DNA of 27,832 nt from Candidatus Pacearchaeota archaeon (GCA_002686195.1 NZAS01000232.1:1-27832), one strand, 5' to 3'; positions 7,948-16,155 are shown, numbered from the stretch's first letter. Numbers and translations: made by a program. Notes: a model not told the origin generated them from the letters alone.

Positions 7948-8333
7948 ATTTAAAATTCGTTAAAAATAACCCTAAATATTGGGAGTTTATCCGGCGCCTT
8001 CGAAATATGGAAGGGGTGAAAGAGGGATTCATTCAACAAGAGGAAATTACAGAAATTGAACAAGCGGAATACATGCTTGAATATAATAATAATTTTTGGT
8101 TATGTCTCGTAGAAGATATTCCTGCTGGATTTGTTGGAGTTATAGAAAACGATATTCGAGTTGCCACCCATCCTGATTTTCAAGGGATGGGAATTGGATC
8201 TTTTATGATTAATCAAATAATGACGATGCGCCCCCAAGCAACTGCCAAAGTGAAAATTCAAAATGATCGTAGCTTGAAGTTATTTGAGAGATGCGGATTT
8301 AAAAAAAAATATTATGTGTTGGAGAGAGATTGA
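7941..8333 (+). CDS. GNAT-family N-acetyltransferase
   Basis: This 130-residue single-domain protein has the acetyl-CoA binding motif A at about residues 71-91: IRVATHPDFQGMGIGSFMI contains the Q-x-x-G-x-G core. It is followed by NDRSLKLFERCGF, the motif B region typical of GNATs. It is slightly short for the family (about 140-160 aa) but covers the core fold. Placed between a putative sugar transferase and a DegT-type aminotransferase, it is well suited to acetylate an amino group introduced on a sugar nucleotide, as in bacterial N-acyl amino sugar pathways; that substrate is an inference from neighbours. Its stop overlaps the TTG start of the aminotransferase gene (TTGA). Confidence 0.85.
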   Translation: MVDLKFVKNNPKYWEFIRRLRNMEGVKEGFIQQEEITEIEQAEYMLEYNNNFWLCLVEDIPAGFVGVIENDIRVATHPDFQGMGIGSFMINQIMTMRPQATAKVKIQNDRSLKLFERCGFKKKYYVLERD

Positions 8334-8944
8334 GACACAATCCTTACAAAATCGTGAAGATGTTTGAAGAAACAGTAGCTGACTACACAGGCGCCCCATA
8401 TGCGATATCGACAGATAATTGTACGGATGCTATTTTGTTGTGTTGTAAATACTTGAACGTTAAAGAAGTCATCATTCCTTGTCGCACTTATTTATCGGTC
8501 CCCCAATCAATTTTACATGCAGGCGGTAGTTTAAAATTTGAAGATATCCGCTGGAAAGGGATTTATCAATTAAAGCCTTATCCCATCTATGATGCTGCAA
8601 AGCGTTTGACTGCTGACATGTATATTCCCGGTACTTTTATGTGTCTGTCGTTTCATATTAAAAAACATCTTAAGATCGGAAAGGGAGGTATGATTTTAAC
8701 TGATGACGAAGAGGCTACTAAATGGTTTAGAAAAGGTCGTTACGAAGGCCGCGATACCGTCCCCTATCACGAAGATAATATCCAGATTAATGGGTATAAC
8801 GCCTATATGTCCCCTGAACATGCAGCCCGAGGCTTGATGTTAATGCAGAATTATCCAGAACATAATGATGATATTCCCGAAGAGCCATTTTATCGTGATC
8901 TACGAGAATTTACGTTATTTAAAAACGTGGAGATGAGAAAATGA
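8330..8944 (+). CDS. mini DegT/DnrJ/EryC1-type sugar aminotransferase
   Basis: The start is TTG 8330, overlapping the previous stop as TTGA with GGAGAG just upstream. The 204 residues match the large PLP-binding domain of the DegT/DnrJ/EryC1/StrS family: FEETVADYTGAPYAISTDNCTDA at the N terminus, IPCRTYLSVPQSILHAGG, YDAAKRL (D88, which pairs with the PLP ring nitrogen), and SFHIKKHLKIGKGGMILTDD, where K112 (or K111) is the expected Schiff-base lysine. Normal members have about 370 residues, so the C-terminal small domain is essentially missing. It could still be active as a minimal dimer, or be degenerate. Expected chemistry is glutamate-dependent amination of a keto-sugar nucleotide, such as one made by the RmlB-like enzyme at 16963. 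Confidence 0.82.
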   Translation: MRHNPYKIVKMFEETVADYTGAPYAISTDNCTDAILLCCKYLNVKEVIIPCRTYLSVPQSILHAGGSLKFEDIRWKGIYQLKPYPIYDAAKRLTADMYIPGTFMCLSFHIKKHLKIGKGGMILTDDEEATKWFRKGRYEGRDTVPYHEDNIQINGYNAYMSPEHAARGLMLMQNYPEHNDDIPEEPFYRDLREFTLFKNVEMRK

Positions 8945-9717
8945 AGAATGACAAACTCTATAATATTGACGAAATCCGGGATATAATCAAACAACATTGG
9001 ACTCCATATCTTCAAATGACCAAGGATTCATTTGAAAGTTATCATGAGAGCATGACTGTAAGTAATCATTTATATCGTAATGAGGATCCAGAATATGTGT
9101 CATATATGTTGGGTCCTATAACACGAAGCCCTAATTGGTGGAAAGGTAAGAAGGCCTTAGATTTTGGATGTGGGTGTGGCAGAAATATAAAAAATCTATT
9201 AGATGCTGGGGACTTTTTAAGAGTAGATGGGTGTGACATATCTCTTAAAAATAGTCAATATTCTAAGAAATATGTTGAACAATTTTATGACTCTTCTAAA
9301 ACCCACACCTGGGAAACGGATGGCTATACTCTTAAACCTGCACCGGACGAAGAATATGATTATGTGATGTCGCATATTGTTTTTCAACATATTGCTAATT
9401 ATGCGATTAGGCTTTCTATTCTTGCGGATATATATCGAGTTTTAAAACCAGGTGGAATGATCAATATAAATTTTATGGATTTACCCTCTGTTGGCCCAGC
9501 TTTACCAGCAGTTGAATATCTCTCCTGTTACCCCCCAGTAAACATAGAACCATCGGAAATAGGTATGGAAGAATTTGCGCTGCTGAATTGTGTAGTGGAA
9601 GATAAAGAAAATATAATTAACGATTTCCTCGTACTTGGGTTTAAGGATGTTGTATGTCACACAGGAACAGATATAGGGACAGGAAATTGTAGTTATTATG
9701 CATGGGGTTTAAAATGA
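8941..9717 (+). CDS. class I SAM-dependent methyltransferase
   Basis: The protein has 258 residues and starts in an ATGA overlap. Motif I, the SAM-binding loop, is ALDFGCGCGRN with D74, G76, G78 and G80; the acidic residue ending strand 2 is in VDGCDIS, and motif IV/post-motif is YDYVMSHIVFQHIAN followed by DIYRVLKPGGMINI. This layout is that of small-molecule methyltransferases of the Methyltransf_11/UbiE type. The N-terminal 65 residues are helical and may shape the substrate pocket. Neighbours suggest a sugar or lipid-linked glycan as substrate, but nothing in the sequence fixes it. There are no DNA methyltransferase motifs, so DNA modification is unlikely. Confidence 0.88.
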   Translation: MKNDKLYNIDEIRDIIKQHWTPYLQMTKDSFESYHESMTVSNHLYRNEDPEYVSYMLGPITRSPNWWKGKKALDFGCGCGRNIKNLLDAGDFLRVDGCDISLKNSQYSKKYVEQFYDSSKTHTWETDGYTLKPAPDEEYDYVMSHIVFQHIANYAIRLSILADIYRVLKPGGMININFMDLPSVGPALPAVEYLSCYPPVNIEPSEIGMEEFALLNCVVEDKENIINDFLVLGFKDVVCHTGTDIGTGNCSYYAWGLK

Positions 9718-10595
9718 AAATTGCTCTTTGTTTGTCAGGATATTTTAGTTCTTTAAAAGATCTAGATTCTCGTGGCCAAGATGGTTATGCGTATATTCAA
9801 AAGCACATTCTATCAAAGAGGAAGGAAGGGCACGAGATAGATATATTCTTTCATAATTGGGAACCGCATTTAGAGGCTTTATTATTAGAGGCGTATCAAC
9901 CTAAAAAATATATCATAGAACCTCAAATTGATTTTAACGTAATCGCCGAAAAACACCATGTTAGTAGAAAATATTTAGATCCACATGGACACTTGGGAAC
10001 TTGGACAATCAATTCTAAGCAGGGTCACGGCTATGTGGGCCCCGAAAGGATTTTAAGCCAATACTATTCTGTTCAAAAGTCTTTTGAATTAATGAGAGAA
10101 TACGAAAAAGAAAATAATTTTAGATATGATAGTGCTATTAAAGCTAGATTTGATCTAGGAAGAATTAATCGTACCACTTCGGGCCCTGGAAAAACCAATC
10201 CCTGGGCATGCCAATGTATAGACTTTAATCCGGATTATGATATGTCTAAATTCTATCAAGTATATTGGGATTTATTTAATGAAGGGCCCGCAGATATGTG
10301 GTTCTATTCAAGCTCTGAAAATATGGCATCATTTGCTACTTTATATGACAAAACTCTTATGGAGTATTTACAATTAGGTAGCGAATACGCCAAAAATGTA
10401 ACCGAAGGATGGCCACAGTCCTCTTCAAATAATTTTAGAAGTAATGAGTGGCTTAAACCACTCACACAGAGAACCTCTAATTTACATCAATATCCCCCTT
10501 CGATGGTTGTTAATGCTATTTTGCTTATGAAATGGTTTTTAATGGATCAGGGGTTGTGGGAAAAAAGCGAATTATTAAAAACAGAATGGGAATAA
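9714..10595 (+). CDS. putative glycosyltransferase-like protein of the 'LCLSG' type
   Basis: ATG 9714 is chosen because it gives an ATGA overlap with the methyltransferase stop and starts exactly at the conserved opening MKIALCLSG; an in-frame ATG at 9702 would extend it by four residues. The 293-residue protein has HEIDIFFHNWEPH (about 40-52) and YDSAIKARFDLGRI (about 135-148), where R-x-D resembles the acceptor or metal region of GT-A-like transferases seen in phage and capsule loci. No precise family can be assigned. The same opening occurs in the 63-residue protein at 12496, a truncated relative. Unlike most neighbours it is followed by a short gap (11 bases) with its own GGAG for the next gene. 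Confidence 0.6.
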   Translation: MKIALCLSGYFSSLKDLDSRGQDGYAYIQKHILSKRKEGHEIDIFFHNWEPHLEALLLEAYQPKKYIIEPQIDFNVIAEKHHVSRKYLDPHGHLGTWTINSKQGHGYVGPERILSQYYSVQKSFELMREYEKENNFRYDSAIKARFDLGRINRTTSGPGKTNPWACQCIDFNPDYDMSKFYQVYWDLFNEGPADMWFYSSSENMASFATLYDKTLMEYLQLGSEYAKNVTEGWPQSSSNNFRSNEWLKPLTQRTSNLHQYPPSMVVNAILLMKWFLMDQGLWEKSELLKTEWE

Positions 10596-10606
10596 GGAGA
10601 ACATAA

Positions 10607-12499
10607 ATGAACATTTTAATTCCTTTAAATGGCTCTGGTCGTCGATTCACAGAAGAAGGATATTCGGCTCCCAAGCCTCTGATTAAAATTCAAGGTAAGC
10701 CCATGATTTATTGGGTGATTGAGAGTCTTAAGATTGATATAGACGACCAGATAGTTATTGTGTACAATAGCGCATTAGATTCTTATAACTTTTGTTCTAT
10801 GCTGCAAAACCAGTTTAATGCTATTGATTTTAAGTTCATTCCTTTAAAGTATGAAACCCGAGGAGCCGCAGAGACTATTTTATGCGGCCTCAACAACATG
10901 ACTAGCTCCGAATTGGACAATTCATGCATGCTTGTTGACTGCGACACCATCTATTTTGACGATATTGTGCAAAAATATAAGAAGAAAGAAGGAAATGCTA
11001 TTTTCTATTTTCAAGATAACGACGATAAGCCTATTTATTCGTATATTAAGATAAACGAAGCCGGCAAAGTACTCGATATTAAAGAAAAGGAAAAAATTTC
11101 CAATAACGCAAATACTGGGACGTACTGTTTTAATAGCGGCACCATTCTAAAAACATATTGTCAGAAGCTTTTAAACTCCGGAGATCGAAGTAAAAACGAG
11201 TTTTATATTTCGGGCGTTTATAAAAAGATGATCAACGACGGAATCTCAGTACACTCTCATCTGGTAGATGATTTTTATTGTGTCGGAACCCCAATCCAGC
11301 TTCAGTGGTTTGCATCTGTTGTTGGATACGGAGATAGGCAAAGAATTTGTTTTGATATCGACAACACGTTATTAACATATCCCCGAGTTAAGGGAGATTA
11401 TAGTACATGTGAGCCTATTCCTGAAGCAGTAAGGTTTCTTAAGTTCGTTAAGAGCATGGGAAATGAAATAATTCTCTATACTGCCCGTCGTATGAAAACT
11501 CATCACGGAAACGTTGGTAAGGTCGTATCGGACATAGGCCAAACAACAATCGAGTCACTAGAAAAATATGGAATTCCATATGACGAAATTTATTTTGGCA
11601 AGCCCTACGCACACTGTTACATTGACGACATGTCGGTTAATCCTAAACTATCATTAGAAAAACAATTGGGATTTTATAAAACTGAAATTGAACCTCGCGA
11701 GTTTCACAACATAGAACAAACAGAACATACGGTTACAAAGCGCGGAGAACTATCGGGCGAGGCGTACTGGTACAAGCATTTACCAGTAGAACTATCATGC
11801 CTAGTACCCAAAGTGCACACAATCAAGAGCGACCAGCTAGTTATGGAGCGAATTAGTGGAATTTCTCTTTCTTATTTGTATGTTAACAATTCACTAACCA
11901 TACACAACTTAGAAAGCCTGCTTCAGTCGCTTGAAAAGCTACACGAGTTTGACACAGAACCAGCAGCGGCGTTTAAAGCACGCAAAGGGTTGTATGACAA
12001 TTACGATCTTAAACTGTCAAGAAGATATTGCGAATACGATTATAGTACATTTTCGGACTCATATCAGACGTATAAAAAGATACACAATAAGTTGGCAGAA
12101 TATCGCAAACGCGATCTGGCTATTCCGGGCATAATACACGGAGATCCGGTATTCACAAATGTGCTTCTAGATACGACCAACAACATTAAACTAATTGATC
12201 CACGCGGTAAGCTTGGAGACAATGAGACGATTTACGGAGATATATTTTACGACTATGCAAAGATATATCAATCTTTGCTCGGGTACGATTTCATATTGTT
12301 AGAAAAAGAATTTAATGAACGATATATGCAGGAAATGATACAATATCTTGAAGAGCACATAAAGGACAAATACGGAATTAAACGTTTGACTGCCGTGAAA
12401 TTAATTACAGCTAGTATGTTATTTTCGCTAATTCCGCTACACGACAACAACAAGTGTGAGAAGTATTATGGTCTGATTAATGAAAGGCGGCTGGTATGA
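10607..12499 (+). CDS. trifunctional sugar-activation enzyme: nucleotidyltransferase-HAD-kinase fusion
   Basis: The 630 residues fall into three catalytic domains. Residues 1-235 are a GT-A-like sugar-phosphate nucleotidyltransferase: IPLNGSGRRFTEEGYSAPKP carries the Gly-rich loop and Arg, and VDCDTIYFDD the acidic metal site. Residues 246-355 are a small HAD phosphatase, with DxD in ICFDIDNT (D250, D252), ILYTARR as motif II and HCYIDDMSVN as motif IV. Residues 380-630 resemble an APH/choline-kinase fold: IIHGDPVFTN (H511, D513, N518) is the catalytic loop and LIDPRG (D531) the metal-binding DFG equivalent. It could phosphorylate, trim and activate a sugar or phospho-alcohol in one chain. 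GC-richer codons (TAC, AAG, CGC, GAC) than neighbours hint at recent transfer. GGAG at 10596-10599 precedes the start. Confidence 0.85.
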   Translation: MNILIPLNGSGRRFTEEGYSAPKPLIKIQGKPMIYWVIESLKIDIDDQIVIVYNSALDSYNFCSMLQNQFNAIDFKFIPLKYETRGAAETILCGLNNMTSSELDNSCMLVDCDTIYFDDIVQKYKKKEGNAIFYFQDNDDKPIYSYIKINEAGKVLDIKEKEKISNNANTGTYCFNSGTILKTYCQKLLNSGDRSKNEFYISGVYKKMINDGISVHSHLVDDFYCVGTPIQLQWFASVVGYGDRQRICFDIDNTLLTYPRVKGDYSTCEPIPEAVRFLKFVKSMGNEIILYTARRMKTHHGNVGKVVSDIGQTTIESLEKYGIPYDEIYFGKPYAHCYIDDMSVNPKLSLEKQLGFYKTEIEPREFHNIEQTEHTVTKRGELSGEAYWYKHLPVELSCLVPKVHTIKSDQLVMERISGISLSYLYVNNSLTIHNLESLLQSLEKLHEFDTEPAAAFKARKGLYDNYDLKLSRRYCEYDYSTFSDSYQTYKKIHNKLAEYRKRDLAIPGIIHGDPVFTNVLLDTTNNIKLIDPRGKLGDNETIYGDIFYDYAKIYQSLLGYDFILLEKEFNERYMQEMIQYLEEHIKDKYGIKRLTAVKLITASMLFSLIPLHDNNKCEKYYGLINERRLV

Positions 12500-12687
12500 A
12501 AATTGCTTTGTGTATTTCTGGGAAACCGACAGGGTTTGAGACAACTTACGGCACCACTAGAGAAAACATTATGCGAGATCGAAATGTGGATGTGTTTTTG
12601 CACTGCTGGGAAACAGACTCGATAACACAAAAAAAGATATTGTCTTTGTATAGGCCAGTCGCATATGAGGATTTTATGAAGAAATGA
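12496..12687 (+). pseudogene. truncated 'LCISG' protein, N-terminal fragment only
   Basis: The 63 residues, starting in an ATGA overlap, match the first part of the 293-residue protein at 9714: MKIALCISG against MKIALCLSG, DVFLHCWE against DIFFHNWE, and LYRPVAYE against AYQPKKY. The whole central and C-terminal part, including the R-x-D segment, is missing. Its end is joined by another ATGA to the next gene, so the shortened frame is still stitched into the coupled operon. It is most simply a deletion remnant or recombination scar of a duplicated gene, though a retained small protein cannot be excluded. Base composition resembles the GC-richer triple-fusion gene before it. Confidence 0.6.
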
Positions 12688-13415
12688 GCCATTCGTATGC
12701 ATTAATTTTCTATTCTCACAGCGATTATTCCGATGTCTGGGCCCCCATGTTCAAACAAGCGGACAAATATTTCCCTAACTATCAAAAGTATCTCTTTTCA
12801 GATAATAAAAGTACAGAAATAGAAAGGCCTAATTGGACTTTAATAAAATATGATGATACAAAAAAATATCAACAACGTTTAATTTATTGTTTGGATCAAA
12901 TTGAGGAAGAAATAATTCTGTTTCATCATGAGGACATGTTTTTGTATGGAGAGCCCAAGTATGAATGTTTAGAAGAGATCTCCACTGCAATTAAAAATGA
13001 AGAAATTGATATTGTAAAACTAATTTGTGCTAGTTATGGAACGCTCGATACGTCCAAAAACATTACTTCTCTGTCTTATGTGTATGAAAATCCATTAAAT
13101 CTTAAATTTGCGATTCAACCGAGTATGTGTAGAAAAGCGCAATTGCGTTTTATTTATGATAAAACGGGAGGAGACAATATTTGGTTGTTTGAAACGTATT
13201 CATCTGGCACTGTTGACTATTTTGATATTAAAACCGGCATGACTTACCTCCCCGAAGATGAAAAACGAGGACAATTTCATTGGGATAGTTCTATATATCC
13301 TTATTTTGCAACAGCCATTGTCAAAGGAAAGTGGAATTTTTCGGATTATGAAGAAATGCTTAAACCTCTTTTGAAGGCAAACAATATAGATTATGGGATC
13401 AGAGGAACATGCTAA
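12684..13415 (+). CDS. unknown protein of glycan cluster, possible GT-A-like transferase
   Basis: The 243-residue protein starts in an ATGA overlap. No motif identifies it with confidence. The N terminus (YALIFYSHSDYSDVWAPMFK) followed by KYLFSDNK and later IILFHHEDMFLYG (about 73-85) fits the strand order of a GT-A fold, with H-E-D standing where a DxD-like metal site would be. A later aromatic-rich stretch (GQFHWDSSIYPYFATAIVKGKW) could line an acceptor site. There is no signal peptide or transmembrane helix. Context, between a glycan-activation enzyme and a HAD phosphatase, makes a sugar-transfer or sugar-modifying role likely. It overlaps the next gene by seven bases. Confidence 0.6.
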   Translation: MSHSYALIFYSHSDYSDVWAPMFKQADKYFPNYQKYLFSDNKSTEIERPNWTLIKYDDTKKYQQRLIYCLDQIEEEIILFHHEDMFLYGEPKYECLEEISTAIKNEEIDIVKLICASYGTLDTSKNITSLSYVYENPLNLKFAIQPSMCRKAQLRFIYDKTGGDNIWLFETYSSGTVDYFDIKTGMTYLPEDEKRGQFHWDSSIYPYFATAIVKGKWNFSDYEEMLKPLLKANNIDYGIRGTC

Positions 13416-14050
13416 GTTTAGAATTGGTTATTTTTGATTTGGATGGCGTGTTAGTAGATGCTTGTGAATGGCACCGTGTGGCCTTGAATGAAGCTCTTAA
13501 AGAAGTTTGCGGATATGAAATTCCCTTGGAAGAACATTATAAAACATTTAATGGACTTCCCACTAATGTAAAATTGGAGAAGCTGATCAGCAGGGATATC
13601 CTGGACGCAACCCAACAGCAAAAAGTTTATGCTTTAAAACAGAGTAAAACTATTGAGATTATCGCACAGCACTGCGAGAGATCACAAGAAAAAATAGATT
13701 TAATTAAATGGTTAAAAGATAAGGCTATTATAGTCGCATGTTTTACTAATAGTATTCGTGAAACGGCTTATTTAATGTTAGAAAACACGGGCATCATTGA
13801 CGAACTGGATTATATTCTTACTAATCAAGACGTAGATAAACCAAAACCAGATCCCGAAGGGTATAAGAAAGTATTACATTATTTTGATGTTTTAAAAGAT
13901 AATGCGATGATTGTGGAAGATTCCCCTAAAGGTCTCAAAGCAGCCTATGCAAGCGGATGTAAAGTACTAAAAGTTAAAAATGCAACAGAAGTAAATACAC
14001 AGAATCTAAAGGAGTTTATTGATGAAAGTTTTAATTCCAATGGCGGGTGA
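13409..14050 (+). CDS. HAD-superfamily hydrolase (beta-phosphoglucomutase/Gph-like)
   Basis: The 213 residues contain all four HAD motifs: FDLDGVLVD (nucleophile D10 and acid/base D12), CFTNS (motif II), KPKPDP (motif III Lys) and IVEDSPKG (motif IV Asp). Residues 18-90 form the helical C1 cap typical of the phosphoglycolate phosphatase/beta-phosphoglucomutase group. It should hydrolyse or isomerise a small sugar phosphate in the cytoplasm. Together with the nucleotidyltransferase right after it, whose start lies inside this gene, it forms a sugar-1-phosphate preparation pair. ATG 13409 overlaps the previous gene by seven bases and has AGAGG close upstream. Confidence 0.88.
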   Translation: MLSLELVIFDLDGVLVDACEWHRVALNEALKEVCGYEIPLEEHYKTFNGLPTNVKLEKLISRDILDATQQQKVYALKQSKTIEIIAQHCERSQEKIDLIKWLKDKAIIVACFTNSIRETAYLMLENTGIIDELDYILTNQDVDKPKPDPEGYKKVLHYFDVLKDNAMIVEDSPKGLKAAYASGCKVLKVKNATEVNTQNLKEFIDESFNSNGG

Positions 14051-14735
14051 AGGAAGCCGTTTTGTCAAGGAAGGATATACGTTTCCAAAGCCTTTAATTG
14101 ATGTTAATGGTAGGCCCATGATTCAAACGGTTGTAGAAAATCTAGATTTTGATTGTGAGTATATTTTTCTTGTTCGTAAAGCCCACATCGATCAATATGG
14201 TGGAATCATTGATACACTGGCACGAATCACAAATGGAAATTTTACCTATATTCCTGTTGATGGTTTAACCGAAGGCGCCGCCTGCACAGCATTATTGGCC
14301 GAAGAACAAATTAATACTGATGAAGATTTATTGATTGCGAATTCGGATCAGTTTATCGAATATGAACCTCAAAATTTTAATATGTTGAAAAATTTAACTA
14401 CGGTAGATGCGATGGTCTTTACATTTAATGCAGTTCATCCTAAATGGTCTTTTGTAAAAACAAATTCCCGGGGATATATTATTGAAGTGGCCGAGAAAAA
14501 GCCTATTTCTAATATTGCGACTTGTGGGATTTATTGGTACCGGCGAGGCTCGGATTTTGTAAAATATGCTAAACAAATGGTAGAGAAAAACGTCAGAGTA
14601 AATAATGAATTTTATATAGCACCCGTATACAATGAACTAATAGGCGCCGGCAAAACACTTATTCCTTTTTATGTGAGCGAGATGTGGGGAATTGGAACCC
14701 CAGAAGATCTCCGGAGATTTTTAAAAGAAAAATGA
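14022..14735 (+). CDS. sugar-phosphate nucleotidyltransferase
   Basis: ATG 14022 is chosen because AAAGGAG at 14008-14014 sits seven bases before it; a TTG one codon upstream is less likely. The 237-residue GT-A-like enzyme opens with IPMAGEGSRFVKEGYTFPKPLIDV, the NTP-binding loop with the family's Gly, Arg and Lys, and has the metal-site acidic pair in LIANSDQFIEY. PVDGLTEGAACTAL matches the substrate-binding TxGAA region. It would transfer a nucleotidyl group to a sugar-1-phosphate. It is a clear paralogue of the first domain of the triple-fusion protein at 10607 but lacks the HAD and kinase parts. It overlaps the HAD gene by 29 bases and the next gene by an ATGA. Confidence 0.88.
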   Translation: MKVLIPMAGEGSRFVKEGYTFPKPLIDVNGRPMIQTVVENLDFDCEYIFLVRKAHIDQYGGIIDTLARITNGNFTYIPVDGLTEGAACTALLAEEQINTDEDLLIANSDQFIEYEPQNFNMLKNLTTVDAMVFTFNAVHPKWSFVKTNSRGYIIEVAEKKPISNIATCGIYWYRRGSDFVKYAKQMVEKNVRVNNEFYIAPVYNELIGAGKTLIPFYVSEMWGIGTPEDLRRFLKEK

Positions 14736-15457
14736 ACGTTGGTGAGCCAAAAAAAGACTATCTGGTCATAGTATCAGGAATGTCACAAGCAGGAAGCTCC
14801 TTGTGTTATAATTTATTACGACTTCTAATTGAGAGAGCCCACCATAATCTTACCATTTTCCACCAGGGACGCGGCGAAGTTGCTGTTCGTTTTATTAATG
14901 ATAATTTGCGCACCTATACTATGTGTAAGCAACACGATTTACCTAGGGAATCTCCTATTCACCATAGCCACCCCGATCACCTTCAAGTTAAAGCACCTGC
15001 CTGGACGGTTTTTAATGTCAAACGAGATATCCGCGATACTGTAGCGTCTGCTCTCAGAAAAAATCCAGCAGAATCAGATATAATAAAATTGGCTACGCAA
15101 AATATGCAGTATCACTACGATTGGAGCCACTTAGCAAATTATGAATGGGTTTATGAGAACTATAAAAAAGAGCCCCTGTTAACAATGAAAGAAATGCAAC
15201 AAGTTTTGCATCTTAATCTTTCCGATCAGACGTTAAAGAATGTTATTCATCAAGCTGAAAATTTAATAGGCATCTTTAAATATAACTTGACAGAGGTAGA
15301 TAAGAAAAGATTTTATGATATAACACGTCTAGAGCCGACCCAAATTACCAATAAGGGAGCTATTGGAGGCTATAAAGATGTTATGACTCCTTCTCAAGTT
15401 GCACTTTTAGAAGAAGAATGTGCGGACTGGCTACGAGAGCATGGATATATGAAATGA
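14732..15457 (+). CDS. sulfotransferase-like P-loop protein, copy 1
   Basis: ATG 14732 (ATGA overlap) places the P-loop-like strand right at the N terminus; an upstream in-frame ATG at 14684 lies deep in the previous gene. The 241 residues show SGMSQAGSSLCYN (15-27), resembling the 5'-phosphosulfate binding loop of PAPS-dependent sulfotransferases, then FNVKRDIRDTVASALR, matching the 3'-phosphate binding R..RD...S pattern, and a C-terminal ITNKGAIGGYKDVMTPSQ followed by WLREHGY, analogous to the family's RKG..GdWK...t motif. Expected activity is sulfation of a sugar or other hydroxyl using PAPS supplied by the host. A related gene follows immediately, also by ATGA. Confidence 0.75.
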   Translation: MNVGEPKKDYLVIVSGMSQAGSSLCYNLLRLLIERAHHNLTIFHQGRGEVAVRFINDNLRTYTMCKQHDLPRESPIHHSHPDHLQVKAPAWTVFNVKRDIRDTVASALRKNPAESDIIKLATQNMQYHYDWSHLANYEWVYENYKKEPLLTMKEMQQVLHLNLSDQTLKNVIHQAENLIGIFKYNLTEVDKKRFYDITRLEPTQITNKGAIGGYKDVMTPSQVALLEEECADWLREHGYMK

Positions 15458-16155
15458 GTGGAGAGCATTGTCCAATCTTAGTTGCTGGAATGGCTCAATC
15501 CGGTAGTACTTTATTATATAATATTATTTTAAATATTTTGGATCTACAAGGCTTCTCCAAAGGTTATCGTGGCGGCCTAGCACCTGTTGATATAGCTCAT
15601 GTGATTGACCAGGGACAGTATTCGTTGTCAAAAGCACATGATAAAACTGAGAAATGTATTCAATTTTTACAACACAAAAATATTAAAGTTTTTACCACTC
15701 GCCGAGATCTACGAGATGCATGCGCCTCCCATGTTAGAAAACTAAAAAAAAGAGGCCTTTTTAAATTAGGGAGCAATCTCTCTGGAAGGGCGCGCCATTA
15801 TTTAGAATGTTATTTAGATTGGGAAGATCGATCTGATTTTGAATTTATTTATGAGAAATATAAGAATGGAGATGAGAAAAGACAAAATCTCATTATTCGC
15901 GATATTGCTCAAATTTTAAATTTCAAGCTTGAAGAAAAAGATGCGGCTCATATTCTATATCTTGTAGAAGAGGTTTTACCCTCCGAAGCACAATATTATA
16001 TTGAAGAAGTAGATAGCAATACGTTAATGACAAAATATCATATAACCAACAAGGGAAAGGTTGGAGGCTATAAAGACTCTTTGACGTTAGATGAAATTAA
16101 AGAGATAGAAAGCGCTTGTGGAAGTTGGCTACGCGAAAAGGGATATATGAAATGA
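15454..16155 (+). CDS. sulfotransferase-like P-loop protein, copy 2
   Basis: The 233 residues start at ATG 15454 in an ATGA overlap. They repeat the layout of the preceding protein: AGMAQSGSTLLYN (11-23) as the P-loop-like PAPS site, FTTRRDLRDACASHVRK as the 3'-phosphate site, and ITNKGKVGGYKDSLTLDE with WLREKGYMK at the C terminus, where the two proteins are nearly identical. The middle parts differ, so the pair is an old tandem duplication that has diverged, probably toward different acceptor positions. S-G-S-T in the loop is closer to the classical sulfotransferase loop than the first copy's A-G-S-S. It ends in another ATGA overlap. Confidence 0.75.
   Translation: MSGEHCPILVAGMAQSGSTLLYNIILNILDLQGFSKGYRGGLAPVDIAHVIDQGQYSLSKAHDKTEKCIQFLQHKNIKVFTTRRDLRDACASHVRKLKKRGLFKLGSNLSGRARHYLECYLDWEDRSDFEFIYEKYKNGDEKRQNLIIRDIAQILNFKLEEKDAAHILYLVEEVLPSEAQYYIEEVDSNTLMTKYHITNKGKVGGYKDSLTLDEIKEIESACGSWLREKGYMK

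Noticed and set aside
7933..7963. TTGACA at about 7933 as a second sigma70 promoter
   Set aside because: No recognisable -10 box at 16-18 bases spacing; the hexamer is explained by coding sequence at the end of the GT-D-like gene.
8941..9717. DNA methyltransferase
   Set aside because: Only generic SAM-binding motifs are present; no NPPY/DPPY or PC motif for base methylation.
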